From: an uncultured Lachnospiraceae bacterium
GTDB lineage: Bacteria > Bacillota > Clostridia > Lachnospirales > Lachnospiraceae
Length of the DNA stretch: 46,535 nt
Assembly: GCA_945913255.1 (NCBI GenBank)
Contig: CAMEDC010000025.1
Coordinates: 1-46,535 of the forward strand
Direction of reading: 5' to 3'
A model generated the notes under the pieces. It saw only the letters and a list, made by a program, of their open reading frames with translations, made no database searches and was not told where the DNA came from. Positions 1 through 8,900 of this stretch are shown one piece after another (position 1 is the first letter of the stretch; every line of letters begins with the position of its first letter). The position numbers were made by a program, and so were the translations under genes.

Positions 1-816
1 CGTCAGGTAGGTGTACCTTATATCGTTGTATTCATGAACAAGTGTGATATGGTTGACGATCCTGAGCTGCTTGAGCTGGTTGAGATGGAAATCACCGAGC
101 AGTTGGAAGAGTACGACTTCACAGATTGCCCTATCGTTAAGGGTTCTGCTCTGAAGGCTCTGGAAGATCCCAACGGCGAGTGGGGCGACAAGATTATGGA
201 ACTGATGGATACTGTAGACAGCTACATTCCTGATCCTCAGCGTGATACTGACAAGCCTTTCCTTATGCCTGTCGAGGACGTATTCACCATTACCGGTCGT
301 GGTACCGTTGCTACCGGTCGTGTAGAGCGTGGTGTTCTTCATCTTAACGATGAAGTTGAAATCGTTGGTATCAAGGAAGAGACCAAGAAGACTGTTGTTA
401 CCGGTATTGAGATGTTCCGTAAGATGCTGGATGAGGCACAGGCTGGTGATAACATCGGTGCTCTGCTTCGTGGTATTCAGAGAACTGAAATCGAAAGAGG
501 ACAGGTTCTTGCAAAGCCCGGCACTGTTACCTGCCACAAGAAGTTTACCGCTCAGGTTTACGTTCTGACCAAGGACGAGGGTGGTCGTCATACACCTTTC
601 TTCAACAACTATCGTCCTCAGTTCTACTTCAGAACCACCGACGTTACCGGCGTTTGCGAACTGCCTGCTGGTACCGAGATGTGCATGCCTGGTGATAACG
701 TTGAGATGACCATCGAGTTGATTCATCCCATCGCTATGGAGCAGGGTCTTACCTTCGCTATCCGTGAAGGTGGTAGAACAGTAGGTTCAGGCCGTGTTGC
801 TACTATCATTGAGTAA
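1..816 (+). CDS. tuf: Elongation factor Tu, 3' part (partial)
   Basis: The window begins inside this gene; the reading frame is open from base 1 and ends with TAA at 814-816, so the GTP-binding Walker A part lies upstream of the window. What remains includes the NKCD guanine-specificity motif (the asparagine is in the codon at 37-39), followed by the two beta-barrel domains with the typical [15 protein letters not shown] segment and the C-terminal [15 protein letters not shown]-Tu delivers aminoacyl-tRNA to the ribosome in a GTP-dependent manner in the cytoplasm. In Firmicutes tuf is normally the last gene of the str operon (rpsL-rpsG-fusA-tuf). A terminator hairpin follows 44 bases after the stop. 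Confidence 0.98.
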   Translation, partial: RQVGVPYIVVFMNKCDMVDDPELLELVEMEITEQLEEYDFTDCPIVKGSALKALEDPNGEWGDKIMELMDTVDSYIPDPQRDTDKPFLMPVEDVFTITGRGTVATGRVERGVLHLNDEVEIVGIKEETKKTVVTGIEMFRKMLDEAQAGDNIGALLRGIQRTEIERGQVLAKPGTVTCHKKFTAQVYVLTKDEGGRHTPFFNNYRPQFYFRTTDVTGVCELPAGTEMCMPGDNVEMTIELIHPIAMEQGLTFAIREGGRTVGSGRVATIIE

Positions 817-860
817 TTATTGATAGTTTACCAATCTGGTATTTCATAATTGCATTTAAT

Positions 861-890
861 CAGGGGAAGTTGCATAACTTCCCCTGCATT
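861..890 (+). terminator. Terminator after tuf
   Basis: A perfect 11-bp stem (CAGGGGAAGTT at 861-871 pairing with 876-886) closes a 4-base GCAT loop and is followed by a modestly T-rich stretch. It probably ends the str operon transcript. The U-tract is interrupted by A and C, so some readthrough is possible. Confidence 0.75.
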
Positions 891-919
891 ATTATTCTTA
901 CAAGTTCATTGTACCTATC

Positions 920-1034
920 TTTGTATCAAATATTTCAGTATTTCAACATTCCTTTATTTGTATCAAATATTTCAGTATTTCAACATTCCTTTATTTGTAT
1001 CAAATATTTCAGTATTTTAACATTCTGTTATTTT
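920..1034. repeat. Three-copy 37-bp tandem repeat
   Basis: The AT-rich unit beginning TATCAAATATTTCAGTATTT starts at 924, 961 and 998, an exact period of 37 bases. The first two copies are essentially identical and the third diverges toward its end (TTTTAACATTCTG). There are no spacers, so it is not a CRISPR array. It lies between the tuf terminator and the next gene. No function is evident. Confidence 0.85.
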
Positions 1035-1099
1035 CAGATAAATTCAGCAATTCCATTTTGACCGGAAGAATTCAATCGGGTTCAGAAATGGGAGCAAAT

Positions 1100-1201
1100 G
1101 AGTATTCCGGCTCCCATTGAGCCACCTGTCCGGAGTTTGAGAGCCACCATTCCGGCAACGCAGAGCCACTATTCCGGTGGCGGAAACCACTATTCCGGCA
1201 C
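1100..1201. repeat. Degenerate GAGCCAC(T/C)ATTCCGG repeat array, possible orphan transposon end
   Basis: Four related units start at 1119, 1141, 1163 and 1183 (spacing 22, 22 and 20 bases), each of the form GAGCCAC-N-ATTCCGG or a variant. A shorter related unit, GAGTATTCCGG, begins at 1100. Spaced, degenerate repeats of this size are typical of transposase-binding sites at the ends of IS21-type insertion sequences, but no istA/istB gene or second end is present. It may be the solo remnant of such an element; the family assignment rests on resemblance only. Confidence 0.45.
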
Positions 1202-1516
1202 AAGGGGTTCTGCCGCAACGTAATATTCAGAAACACAAGCTTCATAAGTTTTTACAGTCATACTATCTCGTAAGCTTAATAGAAAGGTCAGGCAGTAAAA
1301 ACCTTAGTTGTAGTTTACTGTACATTATGTAAATACTGCCGGTCAAATGTAGACATGTAAGAAAGCAGTAACTTTGAGGCATCAATTCAAAAATTTTATC
1401 CAATTAGGAAAAATTATACGACTTATATGAAGGTTATTAATGATTAAGCAGTAAGTTTTTGTTTTTCTCAGGGAAAGATATAAATCTGTTACTGCTTAAA
1501 GCAAGAAATCTTATAA
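1202..1516. other. Non-coding region with repeated GCAGTAA / TTACTGC words
   Basis: I see no gene in this stretch. It holds GCAGTA(A) at 1292, 1365 and 1448 and the inverse at 1334 and 1489. The last two are part of a perfect 11-bp inverted repeat (1444-1454 and 1489-1499) separated by 34 bases, ending 17 bases before the next start codon. These could be operator half-sites for the following gene or the end of a decayed element. Confidence 0.4.
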
Positions 1517-2308
1517 ATGGGAGGTAATACTATTAATAAAGAAATTGGTTTAGAAGTAAAACGCTTGGAAAATGAGCTCAATAATGCCAAAAGGGAAATA
1601 TCATTACTGCCTAAAGGAAAGCTAAGATGTACAAGCAGTAATGGATCAGATCAATATTTTATTGATGGAACATATATCAGTAAAAAGAAGTTAGAACTAA
1701 TTCAAAAAGTAGCACAACGTGAATATTATGAGAAGCTTATCCCGGTTCTTGAAGAAAACTTGTTGAAATTAAAAGCAGTGGAATCCATGTATGAAAACCA
1801 TACATTGGAAAAATGCTTTGAGGACTTATGCAGGGGCAGAAAAAAACTTGTAAATACCGAGATAGAGTCTTTAGATACAAAAATAAGAAAATTTATGAAA
1901 GAGAAATACGAGCCGGGAATCTTTAGCGACGATGACAGAACGGAATTCTATACGATTCCGGGTGAAAGGGTACGCTCAAAATCAGAAATGATTATAGCTG
2001 ACGAATTGTACAGATATCATATACCTTATCATTATGAAATGCCATTGGAATTGAATAATTGGGGAAAAATTGTAACTTGCAGGCCTGATTTTACAGTGAT
2101 GAGCCGGTCTGAAGGAAAGAAATACATATATGAGCATTTTGGAATGATGGATAATCCTGATTATGCTGAGAAGAATATGAAAAAACTTGATCTATATGAG
2201 AAAAATGGATATATCCTAGGAAAGAATCTGATTATAACTCACGAAACAAGCAAATCACCTCTGATTATTGGAGTGATAGATACGTATATAGAACACTATT
2301 TCCTGTGA
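1517..2308 (+). CDS. PD-(D/E)XK nuclease-like protein with N-terminal coiled coil
   Basis: The product is 263 residues. The first ~130 residues are charged and probably helical or coiled-coil. The C-terminal half carries spaced residues like those of the PD-(D/E)XK fold: Glu157 in RSKSEM, Asp191 in RPDFTV, and Glu206-His207 in YIYEHFG. This last piece resembles the nuclease segment attached to some UvrD-like helicases. A role in DNA cleavage is inference. A TAA lies directly before the ATG, and no Shine-Dalgarno precedes it. GGGAGG instead sits inside codons 2-3, so initiation at the ATT codon (1532) is an alternative. Its stop overlaps the next reading frame by four bases (GTGA). It sits in a defence-like island. 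Confidence 0.6.
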   Translation: MGGNTINKEIGLEVKRLENELNNAKREISLLPKGKLRCTSSNGSDQYFIDGTYISKKKLELIQKVAQREYYEKLIPVLEENLLKLKAVESMYENHTLEKCFEDLCRGRKKLVNTEIESLDTKIRKFMKEKYEPGIFSDDDRTEFYTIPGERVRSKSEMIIADELYRYHIPYHYEMPLELNNWGKIVTCRPDFTVMSRSEGKKYIYEHFGMMDNPDYAEKNMKKLDLYEKNGYILGKNLIITHETSKSPLIIGVIDTYIEHYFL

Positions 2309-2538
2309 AAGATGTTAACCAGAATGTTAAGAGGCTTCTACAAGCCTTTCATGTAATTGACCGATTCTCTGAAGATATCGACATTACTTTTACAGAGCAT
2401 CTGGGTGAAGCAAGAAGAAAGCAACTTAAATATAGCATATTGAAGTCAATTGCGGATGATCTGGGGTTTGTGATTCGTAACTTTGACTCTATTGAAAGCG
2501 ATAAAAATCTGAATCATTATGATTTTTATTCTGATTGA
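2305..2538 (+). pseudogene. Remnant of an AbiEii/AbiGii-type nucleotidyltransferase toxin
   Basis: This 77-codon frame reads FHVIDRFSEDIDITFTEHLG, followed by NLNHYDFYSD and a stop. The RFSEDIDIT segment is the catalytic DxD signature of AbiEii-family nucleotidyltransferases, which poison translation in abortive-infection and toxin-antitoxin systems. The expected upstream GG(T/S) motif is replaced by unrelated residues and most of the C-terminal part is gone, since intact family members are usually over 200 residues. It starts with GTG overlapping the preceding stop. No AbiEi-like antitoxin gene is adjacent. I read it as a decayed fragment, not an active toxin. Confidence 0.6.
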
Positions 2539-2625
2539 CAGAATACGATTTGATAATTAGGGTGCAGAGCATATATCCTATAAAATAGCTTTGAATATTT
2601 AAATTGGACTAGACATAAAATCTGT

Positions 2626-2690
2626 AAAAATCAAGCTAACGTTGCAGAAATTTTAAAAAGTAAAAAAACTGCAACGTTAACTTGATTTTT
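2626..2690. repeat. Palindromic element, left copy
   Basis: Two 22-base arms (2626-2647 and 2669-2690) pair with one mismatch around a 21-base A-rich centre; the core is CAAG-C/T-TAACGTTGCAG. Bases 2632-2683 match 10539-10590 in the same orientation at 47 of 52 positions without gaps (hand count), so the two copies bracket the ATPase-Wadjet operon. The hairpin followed by seven Ts could terminate transcription, but it also overlaps the -35 of a promoter-like sequence. Confidence 0.85.
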
Positions 2691-2710
2691 TTGCGCGCTA
2701 TGGATATACT
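2682..2710 (+). promoter_or_regulatory. Putative promoter of the ATPase-Wadjet operon
   Basis: TTGATT (2682-2687) and TATACT (2705-2710) are 17 bases apart. The -35 lies in the right arm of the palindrome, the usual arrangement for a repressor operator. Transcription would begin near 2717, about 20 bases before the ATPase start. Confidence 0.55.
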
Positions 2711-2736
2711 GAATATAGTTTGAGGAGGTATATGCA

Positions 2737-3966
2737 ATGCAATTGTTCAGGCGTGAAAAATACTTAAAAAAAATAAGACCTTTTTATCATGCGGACGATA
2801 TCATCAAGGTTATTACGGGAGTACGAAGGTGTGGAAAGTCTTGTCTCATGGAGACAATTGTCGAGGAGATAAAGGCGGCAGGAGCAAAGGACGAGAGTAT
2901 TATTTATTTAGACTTAGACAGACGTGAATATAAAAGGATTAAATCAGCAGATGATTTGGAATCGCTTATTGAATCGCATATGCAGGGGGATGGCTTTAAG
3001 TATTTATTTATTGATGAAGTCCAAAATGTGGATGGCTTCGAAGAAGTACTGAACGGCTTTCGAACGGATGGAGGTATCTCCATTTTTATTACCGGTTCAA
3101 ACTCTTATTTGCTGAGCGGTGAACTTGTGACAAAATTAACCGGAAGATATATTGAGTTCGAAATATATACACTCAGTTTCGAGGAATATGAACATATGAA
3201 GGAATTCTATCATAAGGAGAGAGATTCTAATTTGCTGATAGAATTAAATCAATATATTCTGGAAGGTGGGTTCCCTAGGACGATACAGATGGAGGATACT
3301 GCTGCAAAAAGAACCTATGTGGAAGGCGTTGTGCAGGAGATATTTGATAAGGATATCAGGCACAGGATGAAGATAAGAGATAAGGTGGCTTTTGAGACAG
3401 TTCGAAATTTTATCATAAATAATTTCGGAGCCACCACAAGTATAATCGGTTTGCAGGAAGCATTAAGAAAGAATGGCTTGCTGATTGGAAGAAGTACAGT
3501 GGCCAGATATATTCAGACACTTGTTGATGCAAAAATATTATATGAATGCAACCGGTTTGATATGAAATCAAAGCGCTCTTTGTCAGGAGAAAAAAAATAT
3601 TATCTGGCAGACCTGAGTTTCTATTTTTCGCTGAACACAGATAACAGAATTAATTACGGCCCGGTATTGGAAAACATGGTTTACTTTTATGCAAGAGGTT
3701 TTGACTATACGGTAAGCGTGGGGAGAATAGGAAAACTGGAATGTGATTTTATCCTGCGTGACAAAGAGATGAATTATGCATATGTTCAGGTGGCATATAC
3801 GATTGCTCTGAATAAAGAAACCGAAGACAGGGAATACAGGGCACTTGAAGCAATTAAAGATAATTATGGTAAATATGTCCTTACCACAGATTACTTATTA
3901 CAAAAACGAAATGGAATCAAGCATGTAAACCTTATGGATTTCATGATGTTGGAAGAGAAATTTTAG
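2737..3966 (+). CDS. AAA ATPase with DUF4143-type C-terminus, first gene of Wadjet operon
   Basis: The product is 409 residues. Walker A GVRRCGKS is at residues 28-35 and Walker B YLFIDE at 89-94, followed by ITGSNSYLLSGE, typical of the bacterial ATPases that pair an AAA_14 domain with DUF4143. The C-terminal ~180 residues contain the winged-helix and nuclease-like region (KLECDFILRD near 330) seen in this family. The ATG has a good ribosome binding site (GAGGAGG, 2722-2728). JetA begins 20 bases after the stop, so the gene is probably co-transcribed with jetABCD. The family is widespread and its cellular role is mostly unknown; a defence accessory role here is inference from context. Confidence 0.9.
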   Translation: MQLFRREKYLKKIRPFYHADDIIKVITGVRRCGKSCLMETIVEEIKAAGAKDESIIYLDLDRREYKRIKSADDLESLIESHMQGDGFKYLFIDEVQNVDGFEEVLNGFRTDGGISIFITGSNSYLLSGELVTKLTGRYIEFEIYTLSFEEYEHMKEFYHKERDSNLLIELNQYILEGGFPRTIQMEDTAAKRTYVEGVVQEIFDKDIRHRMKIRDKVAFETVRNFIINNFGATTSIIGLQEALRKNGLLIGRSTVARYIQTLVDAKILYECNRFDMKSKRSLSGEKKYYLADLSFYFSLNTDNRINYGPVLENMVYFYARGFDYTVSVGRIGKLECDFILRDKEMNYAYVQVAYTIALNKETEDREYRALEAIKDNYGKYVLTTDYLLQKRNGIKHVNLMDFMMLEEKF

Positions 3967-3986
3967 TACATAGGAAGGAGACAAAT

Positions 3987-5372
3987 GTGTTTCACGTTAT
4001 AGATGAACACTTTTTTGTACCATTGGCATCTCCGAATAAAGTGGTTTATTGGGAATGTATCTGTAAGCTGTTTTCCGTTATGGATCATCAGCTCTCTTTT
4101 GGTGTGGAGAGAGATGTTCTGGTAGAAGAACTGCAGTATTACTTTGAACAGACGCAAGCGGCAGAGCTTGCCGGGGAGGATGTGGAAGGAAAACCGGCAA
4201 GAGACAAAGCAAACTGGATGCTCAGGAAACTGGAGACTTACGGCTGGATTGATATTGAGACGGATAAAAGCTATGTGCAGAGGGTTAATTTTAAAGAGTA
4301 TGCGGTTAAGATCATAAAAACGCTCCTTGAGATAGCAGAAGGAAAACAGATTGAGTATCAGGGATACATCTATACCATTTACAGTCTGGTGCGAAGTGCA
4401 ACGGATAATCCGGGCATCGTACTGCTGTCCATTGTGGAAAATACAGACATGCTGATTACCGGTCTGAAAAACTTAAGTTCCAGTATCAAGCATTACATAG
4501 ATGAATTGACCAGATATAAAACACCGGCGGAAATTATGAATGTGCTGTTCAACGACTATATCGAGAACATCGTGGATAAAGCTTATCATCGGTTGTTGAC
4601 TTCGGATAATGTCTCAAAATTTCGACCGGAAATTATAGAGAGACTGGAGAGCAAAAGCAGGAGCAGCGCTTATATTGAAAAAGCAAGTGCAGAATTGGCG
4701 GGAATCCGGGAAATTCCGGTAAGTGAAGCGGAGGAATTGGTTTACCATTATATTCATCAGGTAATCGATGCGTTTCAGAATATGGATGACATTCTGTCGG
4801 AAATCAATCGGAAGAATACGCAATATCAAAGAGCGGCAATTAACAGGGCAAAGTTCTATCTGATAGGTGGGGAGGATGTTAGAGGCCAGATAAAAGAAAT
4901 CCTTTCGGGAATGAACGATGTGATAAATCGGGAAAATATGGACTTGGGCGGTATTTATCGAATTGAATTCATGGATGAACTGGTTCGCATATACAGCGCA
5001 GCTGTGTTGGATGAAAAGTCTATGTATACACCGATTGAGGGGAAAAAGTCTTTCGAACCGGAAGCGATTTCAGACGAGGAACCGGATTTGGAATTTCGGA
5101 ATGAAAAGATGAGACGGATGTTGGAGAAACTGGCGAAGGTTTTAAATCCGGAGAAGGTCAATCGATATGTGGAGAAACAGCTGAAAGACAGGTCGAATAT
5201 GCTGGCTTCGGAACTTCCGCTTGCCAATACGGATGATTTTGTCAAGATGATTTATATCAGGTTATACGGACAAAGAAAGAATATGAAATACAGGATTGTT
5301 GTAAAAGAGGATGTGGAGAAAGCGGGATTCCGTTTTACGGATTTTGAAATACAAAGGAAGGAGCGCGTTTGA
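3987..5372 (+). CDS. jetA: Wadjet anti-plasmid system protein JetA
   Basis: The product is 461 residues, starting at GTG 3987 with GGAAGGAG at 3973-3980; the overlapping ATG at 3985 runs into a stop after five codons. It resembles the JetA family of clostridial Wadjet systems (DUF5716-like), the kleisin-like partner that closes the SMC ring. The N-terminal part looks like a winged helix (VLVEELQYYFEQ), and the middle is helical (residues ~120-330). Wadjet senses DNA topology by loop extrusion and cleaves circular plasmids. The order jetA-jetB-jetC-jetD with short overlaps supports the call more strongly than the sequence of this subunit alone. Type III is my best guess for subtype, but I cannot verify it. 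Confidence 0.85.
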   Translation: MFHVIDEHFFVPLASPNKVVYWECICKLFSVMDHQLSFGVERDVLVEELQYYFEQTQAAELAGEDVEGKPARDKANWMLRKLETYGWIDIETDKSYVQRVNFKEYAVKIIKTLLEIAEGKQIEYQGYIYTIYSLVRSATDNPGIVLLSIVENTDMLITGLKNLSSSIKHYIDELTRYKTPAEIMNVLFNDYIENIVDKAYHRLLTSDNVSKFRPEIIERLESKSRSSAYIEKASAELAGIREIPVSEAEELVYHYIHQVIDAFQNMDDILSEINRKNTQYQRAAINRAKFYLIGGEDVRGQIKEILSGMNDVINRENMDLGGIYRIEFMDELVRIYSAAVLDEKSMYTPIEGKKSFEPEAISDEEPDLEFRNEKMRRMLEKLAKVLNPEKVNRYVEKQLKDRSNMLASELPLANTDDFVKMIYIRLYGQRKNMKYRIVVKEDVEKAGFRFTDFEIQRKERV

Positions 5373-5989
5373 AGATGGACATTTTGAATGGAATGCTGCA
5401 GCGGGAAAAGGACGATTTTTCAAGGGTTTGTAATCGCCTGCTGAGTACCTGTTTCCTTTGTAAAAAGAATGAGACAAATAAAGCGGATTACTATTTTGTA
5501 ACAAAATACAGAGAAAAATTTTCGGAATGTTTCTCTCTTCTGGGCTATCGGTTGGAGATCAATGAAGAATACGGAGTAATTCAGTTAACCAATCCACAGA
5601 ATTATAACCGCTATAATCTGAAATTGTTCGAATCCGTTCTGCTGCTGATTCTGCGAATCCTTTATGATGAGAAGAGAAGGGAGCTTTCCGTTTCAGATGA
5701 AGTGATTGTGAATGTGGGGGATATTCATGAGAAATTTATGAGTCTGAAAATTCGGGATAAGATGATAGATAAGACAACTCTGCGCAACGCAATCAGCACG
5801 TTTAAGAGATTTCAGATCATTGAAACTCTGGACAATGATCTTGCAAATGAGGACGCCCGAATCATCATTTTTGATGCAATTCTGATGGCTGTCCGGGTTG
5901 AAGACATCAAGATTGCTTATGAAAAACTGGAGAATTACAGGAAGGGAGGAAAGACAAGTGAAGAAACTGATGAGAGTGAAGCTGATTAA
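5369..5989 (+). CDS. jetB: Wadjet system protein JetB (DUF4194-like)
   Basis: The product is about 206 residues, fitting the small MukE-like winged-helix subunit that bridges JetA and JetC. AAGGAAGGAG at 5354-5363 suits a TTG start at 5369, overlapping the jetA stop; ATG at 5375 is an alternative. The segment from residue ~30 (NKADYYFVTKYREKF) through LLILRILYDEKRRELS and TLRNAISTFKRFQIIETLDND is typical of DUF4194 proteins. The last ~30 residues are charged. It overlaps jetC by 32 bases, which suggests coupled translation. Confidence 0.85.
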   Translation: MKMDILNGMLQREKDDFSRVCNRLLSTCFLCKKNETNKADYYFVTKYREKFSECFSLLGYRLEINEEYGVIQLTNPQNYNRYNLKLFESVLLLILRILYDEKRRELSVSDEVIVNVGDIHEKFMSLKIRDKMIDKTTLRNAISTFKRFQIIETLDNDLANEDARIIIFDAILMAVRVEDIKIAYEKLENYRKGGKTSEETDESEAD

Positions 5990-8900
5990 CTGGCATCGCT
6001 TTACCAATACGACCATCGAGTTTGAAAATTCCAACCTGATTTCCGGAGAGAATGGCGCGGGTAAGTCCACACTTTTGGATGCGATTCAATTTGTGGCAAT
6101 TTGTTCTACGAATAACTTTAATAAAGCAGCGCACGAGAACGGGAAGAGAAAGCTGACAGGTTATGTCCGCTGTAAGACCGGACGAGAAAACAAAACCTAT
6201 GAGCGTACCGGCGAAATCAGTGCGCATGTGGCTTTGGAATTCTACGAGGAGAAAAGAGATAAGTACTTTGTGGTAGGTGCTGTGGTGGATTCTGCTTCTG
6301 AGGGGCAGGAGAAAACGGTGCGTTATCTGATGGATAACATCCGTCTGGAGGATTCTCTGTTCTTTCAGGGAAAATCCCCAAAGTCTATCAACCAGTTCAG
6401 GACTACGAATGCAAAGTATATCAGACAGTGGTGTACCACAGATAAAGAAGCCAGGTCCATGATGAAAAATCGCTTTGGGCGTATTGAGGACAAGTTTTTC
6501 AGGCTGATACCCAAGGCTTTGGCATTTAGACCCATCGATGATATCAAGGATTTCGTCTATTCTTACGTATTGGATGAGAAGGAAGTGAATATTGATGTAC
6601 TGCGTGAAAATGTCCGTACCTATCAGGATTTGCAGCGCACGTTGGAAAATGTGAAGATTCGTATTGGCAGACTGGAAAAAATTAATGCAACACATGCGCA
6701 GGCAGTGGATGGATTGCAGAAGGATCGTCAGTACGAATACTATCTTGGGAGAGTGGAGGCAGACCTGATTGACGAAACAATAAAATATCTGCAATCAGAA
6801 ATACAGGCAGACACTTTCAGGCTGGAGGATCATAACAGACAGATTGCTTCTGCCAAAGCAGAGCAGACGGAAAAACAGCAGATTCGAGATGACTTGAGGG
6901 CGGAACTTGCCAGTGACAAGGATTTCCTTGCGAAGGATGAACAGGAGAAAAAGCTGCGTGGCCTGGAAAGCAAAAAGGAGGGGTTGCAGAGAGAGCGGGA
7001 AATATTGCAGGGAAGCGTAAACGCGGCAAAACAGCAGTTGAAGAAACTGTTGGAAGTGAAAGATGTGGCTGACTGTGTAAAGACTTATGAGGAGAACCTT
7101 CGCGACATTGACAAAAATGAAAACCTGGCGGTGATGAAAGATAACCTTTCCAGAGTGATTTCTTACAAGAATGAAATGCGTGATAAGGTGTTTAAAAAGA
7201 GAGCTGAGGTGGCAGCGGAAGAAACCAGGGTAAGCGGTGAAAAGCAGGAACTTGACAGAAAGATTGATAATCTGATGAAAAAAAAGCTTTCTTACACAGA
7301 TGATGTGGAGAGAGTAAGAGAATCAATTAAAGAGGAATTCTTGAAGATTGGAAGAACACCGGAGCCCCGTATTCTGTGTGAACTATTGGAAATAACCGAC
7401 GATGCCTGGAGAAATGCTGTAGAAGGTTACCTGAATACCCAGAGGTTTTACATTTTGGTCGAGCCGGAGAATTTTGATATTGCACTGGGCACCTATGACC
7501 GTTTGAGAAAAGAAAAAAGAGCATACGGAGTCGGACTGATCAATACCCAGAATTTGGAACAATATGATACTGCTCCGGAGGGCTCTCTGGCTACGGTGGT
7601 TACATCTAAAAACAAATATGCAAAGCGTTATGTCAATATGATTCTGGGTAAGGTAAGAATGTGTGACCATTACCGGGAGCTGAAAAACTACAAAACATCC
7701 ATTACCAGGGAATGTATGAAATATCAGAACAATGTGGCAAGCGCCATAAAGCCGGAAATTTTTGAAACACCATACATTGGTCAGAATGCGCTGAAGGTTC
7801 AGCTGGAACAGGCGAAACAGAAGCGTGAAGAAATCAAAGAACGGTTATTGCAGTTGAAAGCCAGACTGGAGCAGCTGGAATTTGTGCTGACACCTTTGTC
7901 CACGGAGCATGATACAGATATCAAGTACAGGCTTGATGTGATAGGAGATTTGCGGCAGGTATCTCTGGAAATCAGCAAGTGTAAAGAAAATATTGCCACC
8001 TTGGAAAAGAATTCAAACATGATTATGAAGCAGGTACAGCTGGCGGCATTAGAAAAAATACTTGAGGAGCTTGCCGTAAAGCTTGACGGTTTGAACAGAA
8101 CTGCGGGTAAAACGGAAGAGAGAATCAATCTGACGCGGGAACAAGTGGCGGAAAAGCAAACGGAGCATGCGGCGAAAGCTGCCGCTTATATGGAACTGGG
8201 AGATAAATCCGGCGATTATCTGCCGGTGTGGAACCAAGAGTATGAGAAGCAGACGGAGGACAAGTCGTTTTCACAATTTAAGGAAAATTATGTCCGAAGG
8301 AGAAAAGCGAATCAGACGCTGGTGGATAAGGCGATAGACTCCATGAAGGAAGCAATGGGGGAATACAAGACGGCTCACGACTTCGGCGCGGCTGCCACGA
8401 TGGAAGGGTATCCGGATTTTGAGGCAGAATATGTGAAATTGAAAAATTCGGAGCTGCTGCAATATGAAGGGAAAGTGGAAGCAGCCAGACAGGCGGCGGA
8501 AGAAGAGTTCCGGGAGCAGTTTTTATCAAAACTACAGGAAAATATGAAAAATGCCCAGGCAGAATTCAAGGAATTGAACAAGGCTTTGAGTGATATCACG
8601 TTCAGCAATGAAAAATATGAATTCCTCTATATGCCGAGCCGGAAATACAGGCAGTACTATGAGATGATCATGGATGACTTCAATGCCATGCAGGGGGAGT
8701 CTATTTTCAGCGGCTTGTTCCATGAGAACCATAAGGCAGTCATTGAGGAACTGTTTGAACGGCTGGCACTGGATAATGAGAACAATGCAAAGGCTCTGGA
8801 TGAGTTTACAGATTATCGGACCTATATGGACTATGATATTCGGATTATTCACAGTGATGGCAACTATTCGCTCTATTCAAAGGTGTGCGAGGAAAAGAGC

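Noticed and set aside
920..1034. Possible CRISPR array (37-bp units)
   Set aside because: Units are contiguous with no unique spacers, and no cas gene is near.
870..1061. Open frame of 63 codons after tuf
   Set aside because: It reads through the 37-bp repeats, giving repeated low-complexity residues, and has no ribosome binding site.
5907..6794. 295-codon minus-strand open frame within jetC
   Set aside because: Shadow of the jetC coding sequence with no recognisable domain or ribosome binding site.
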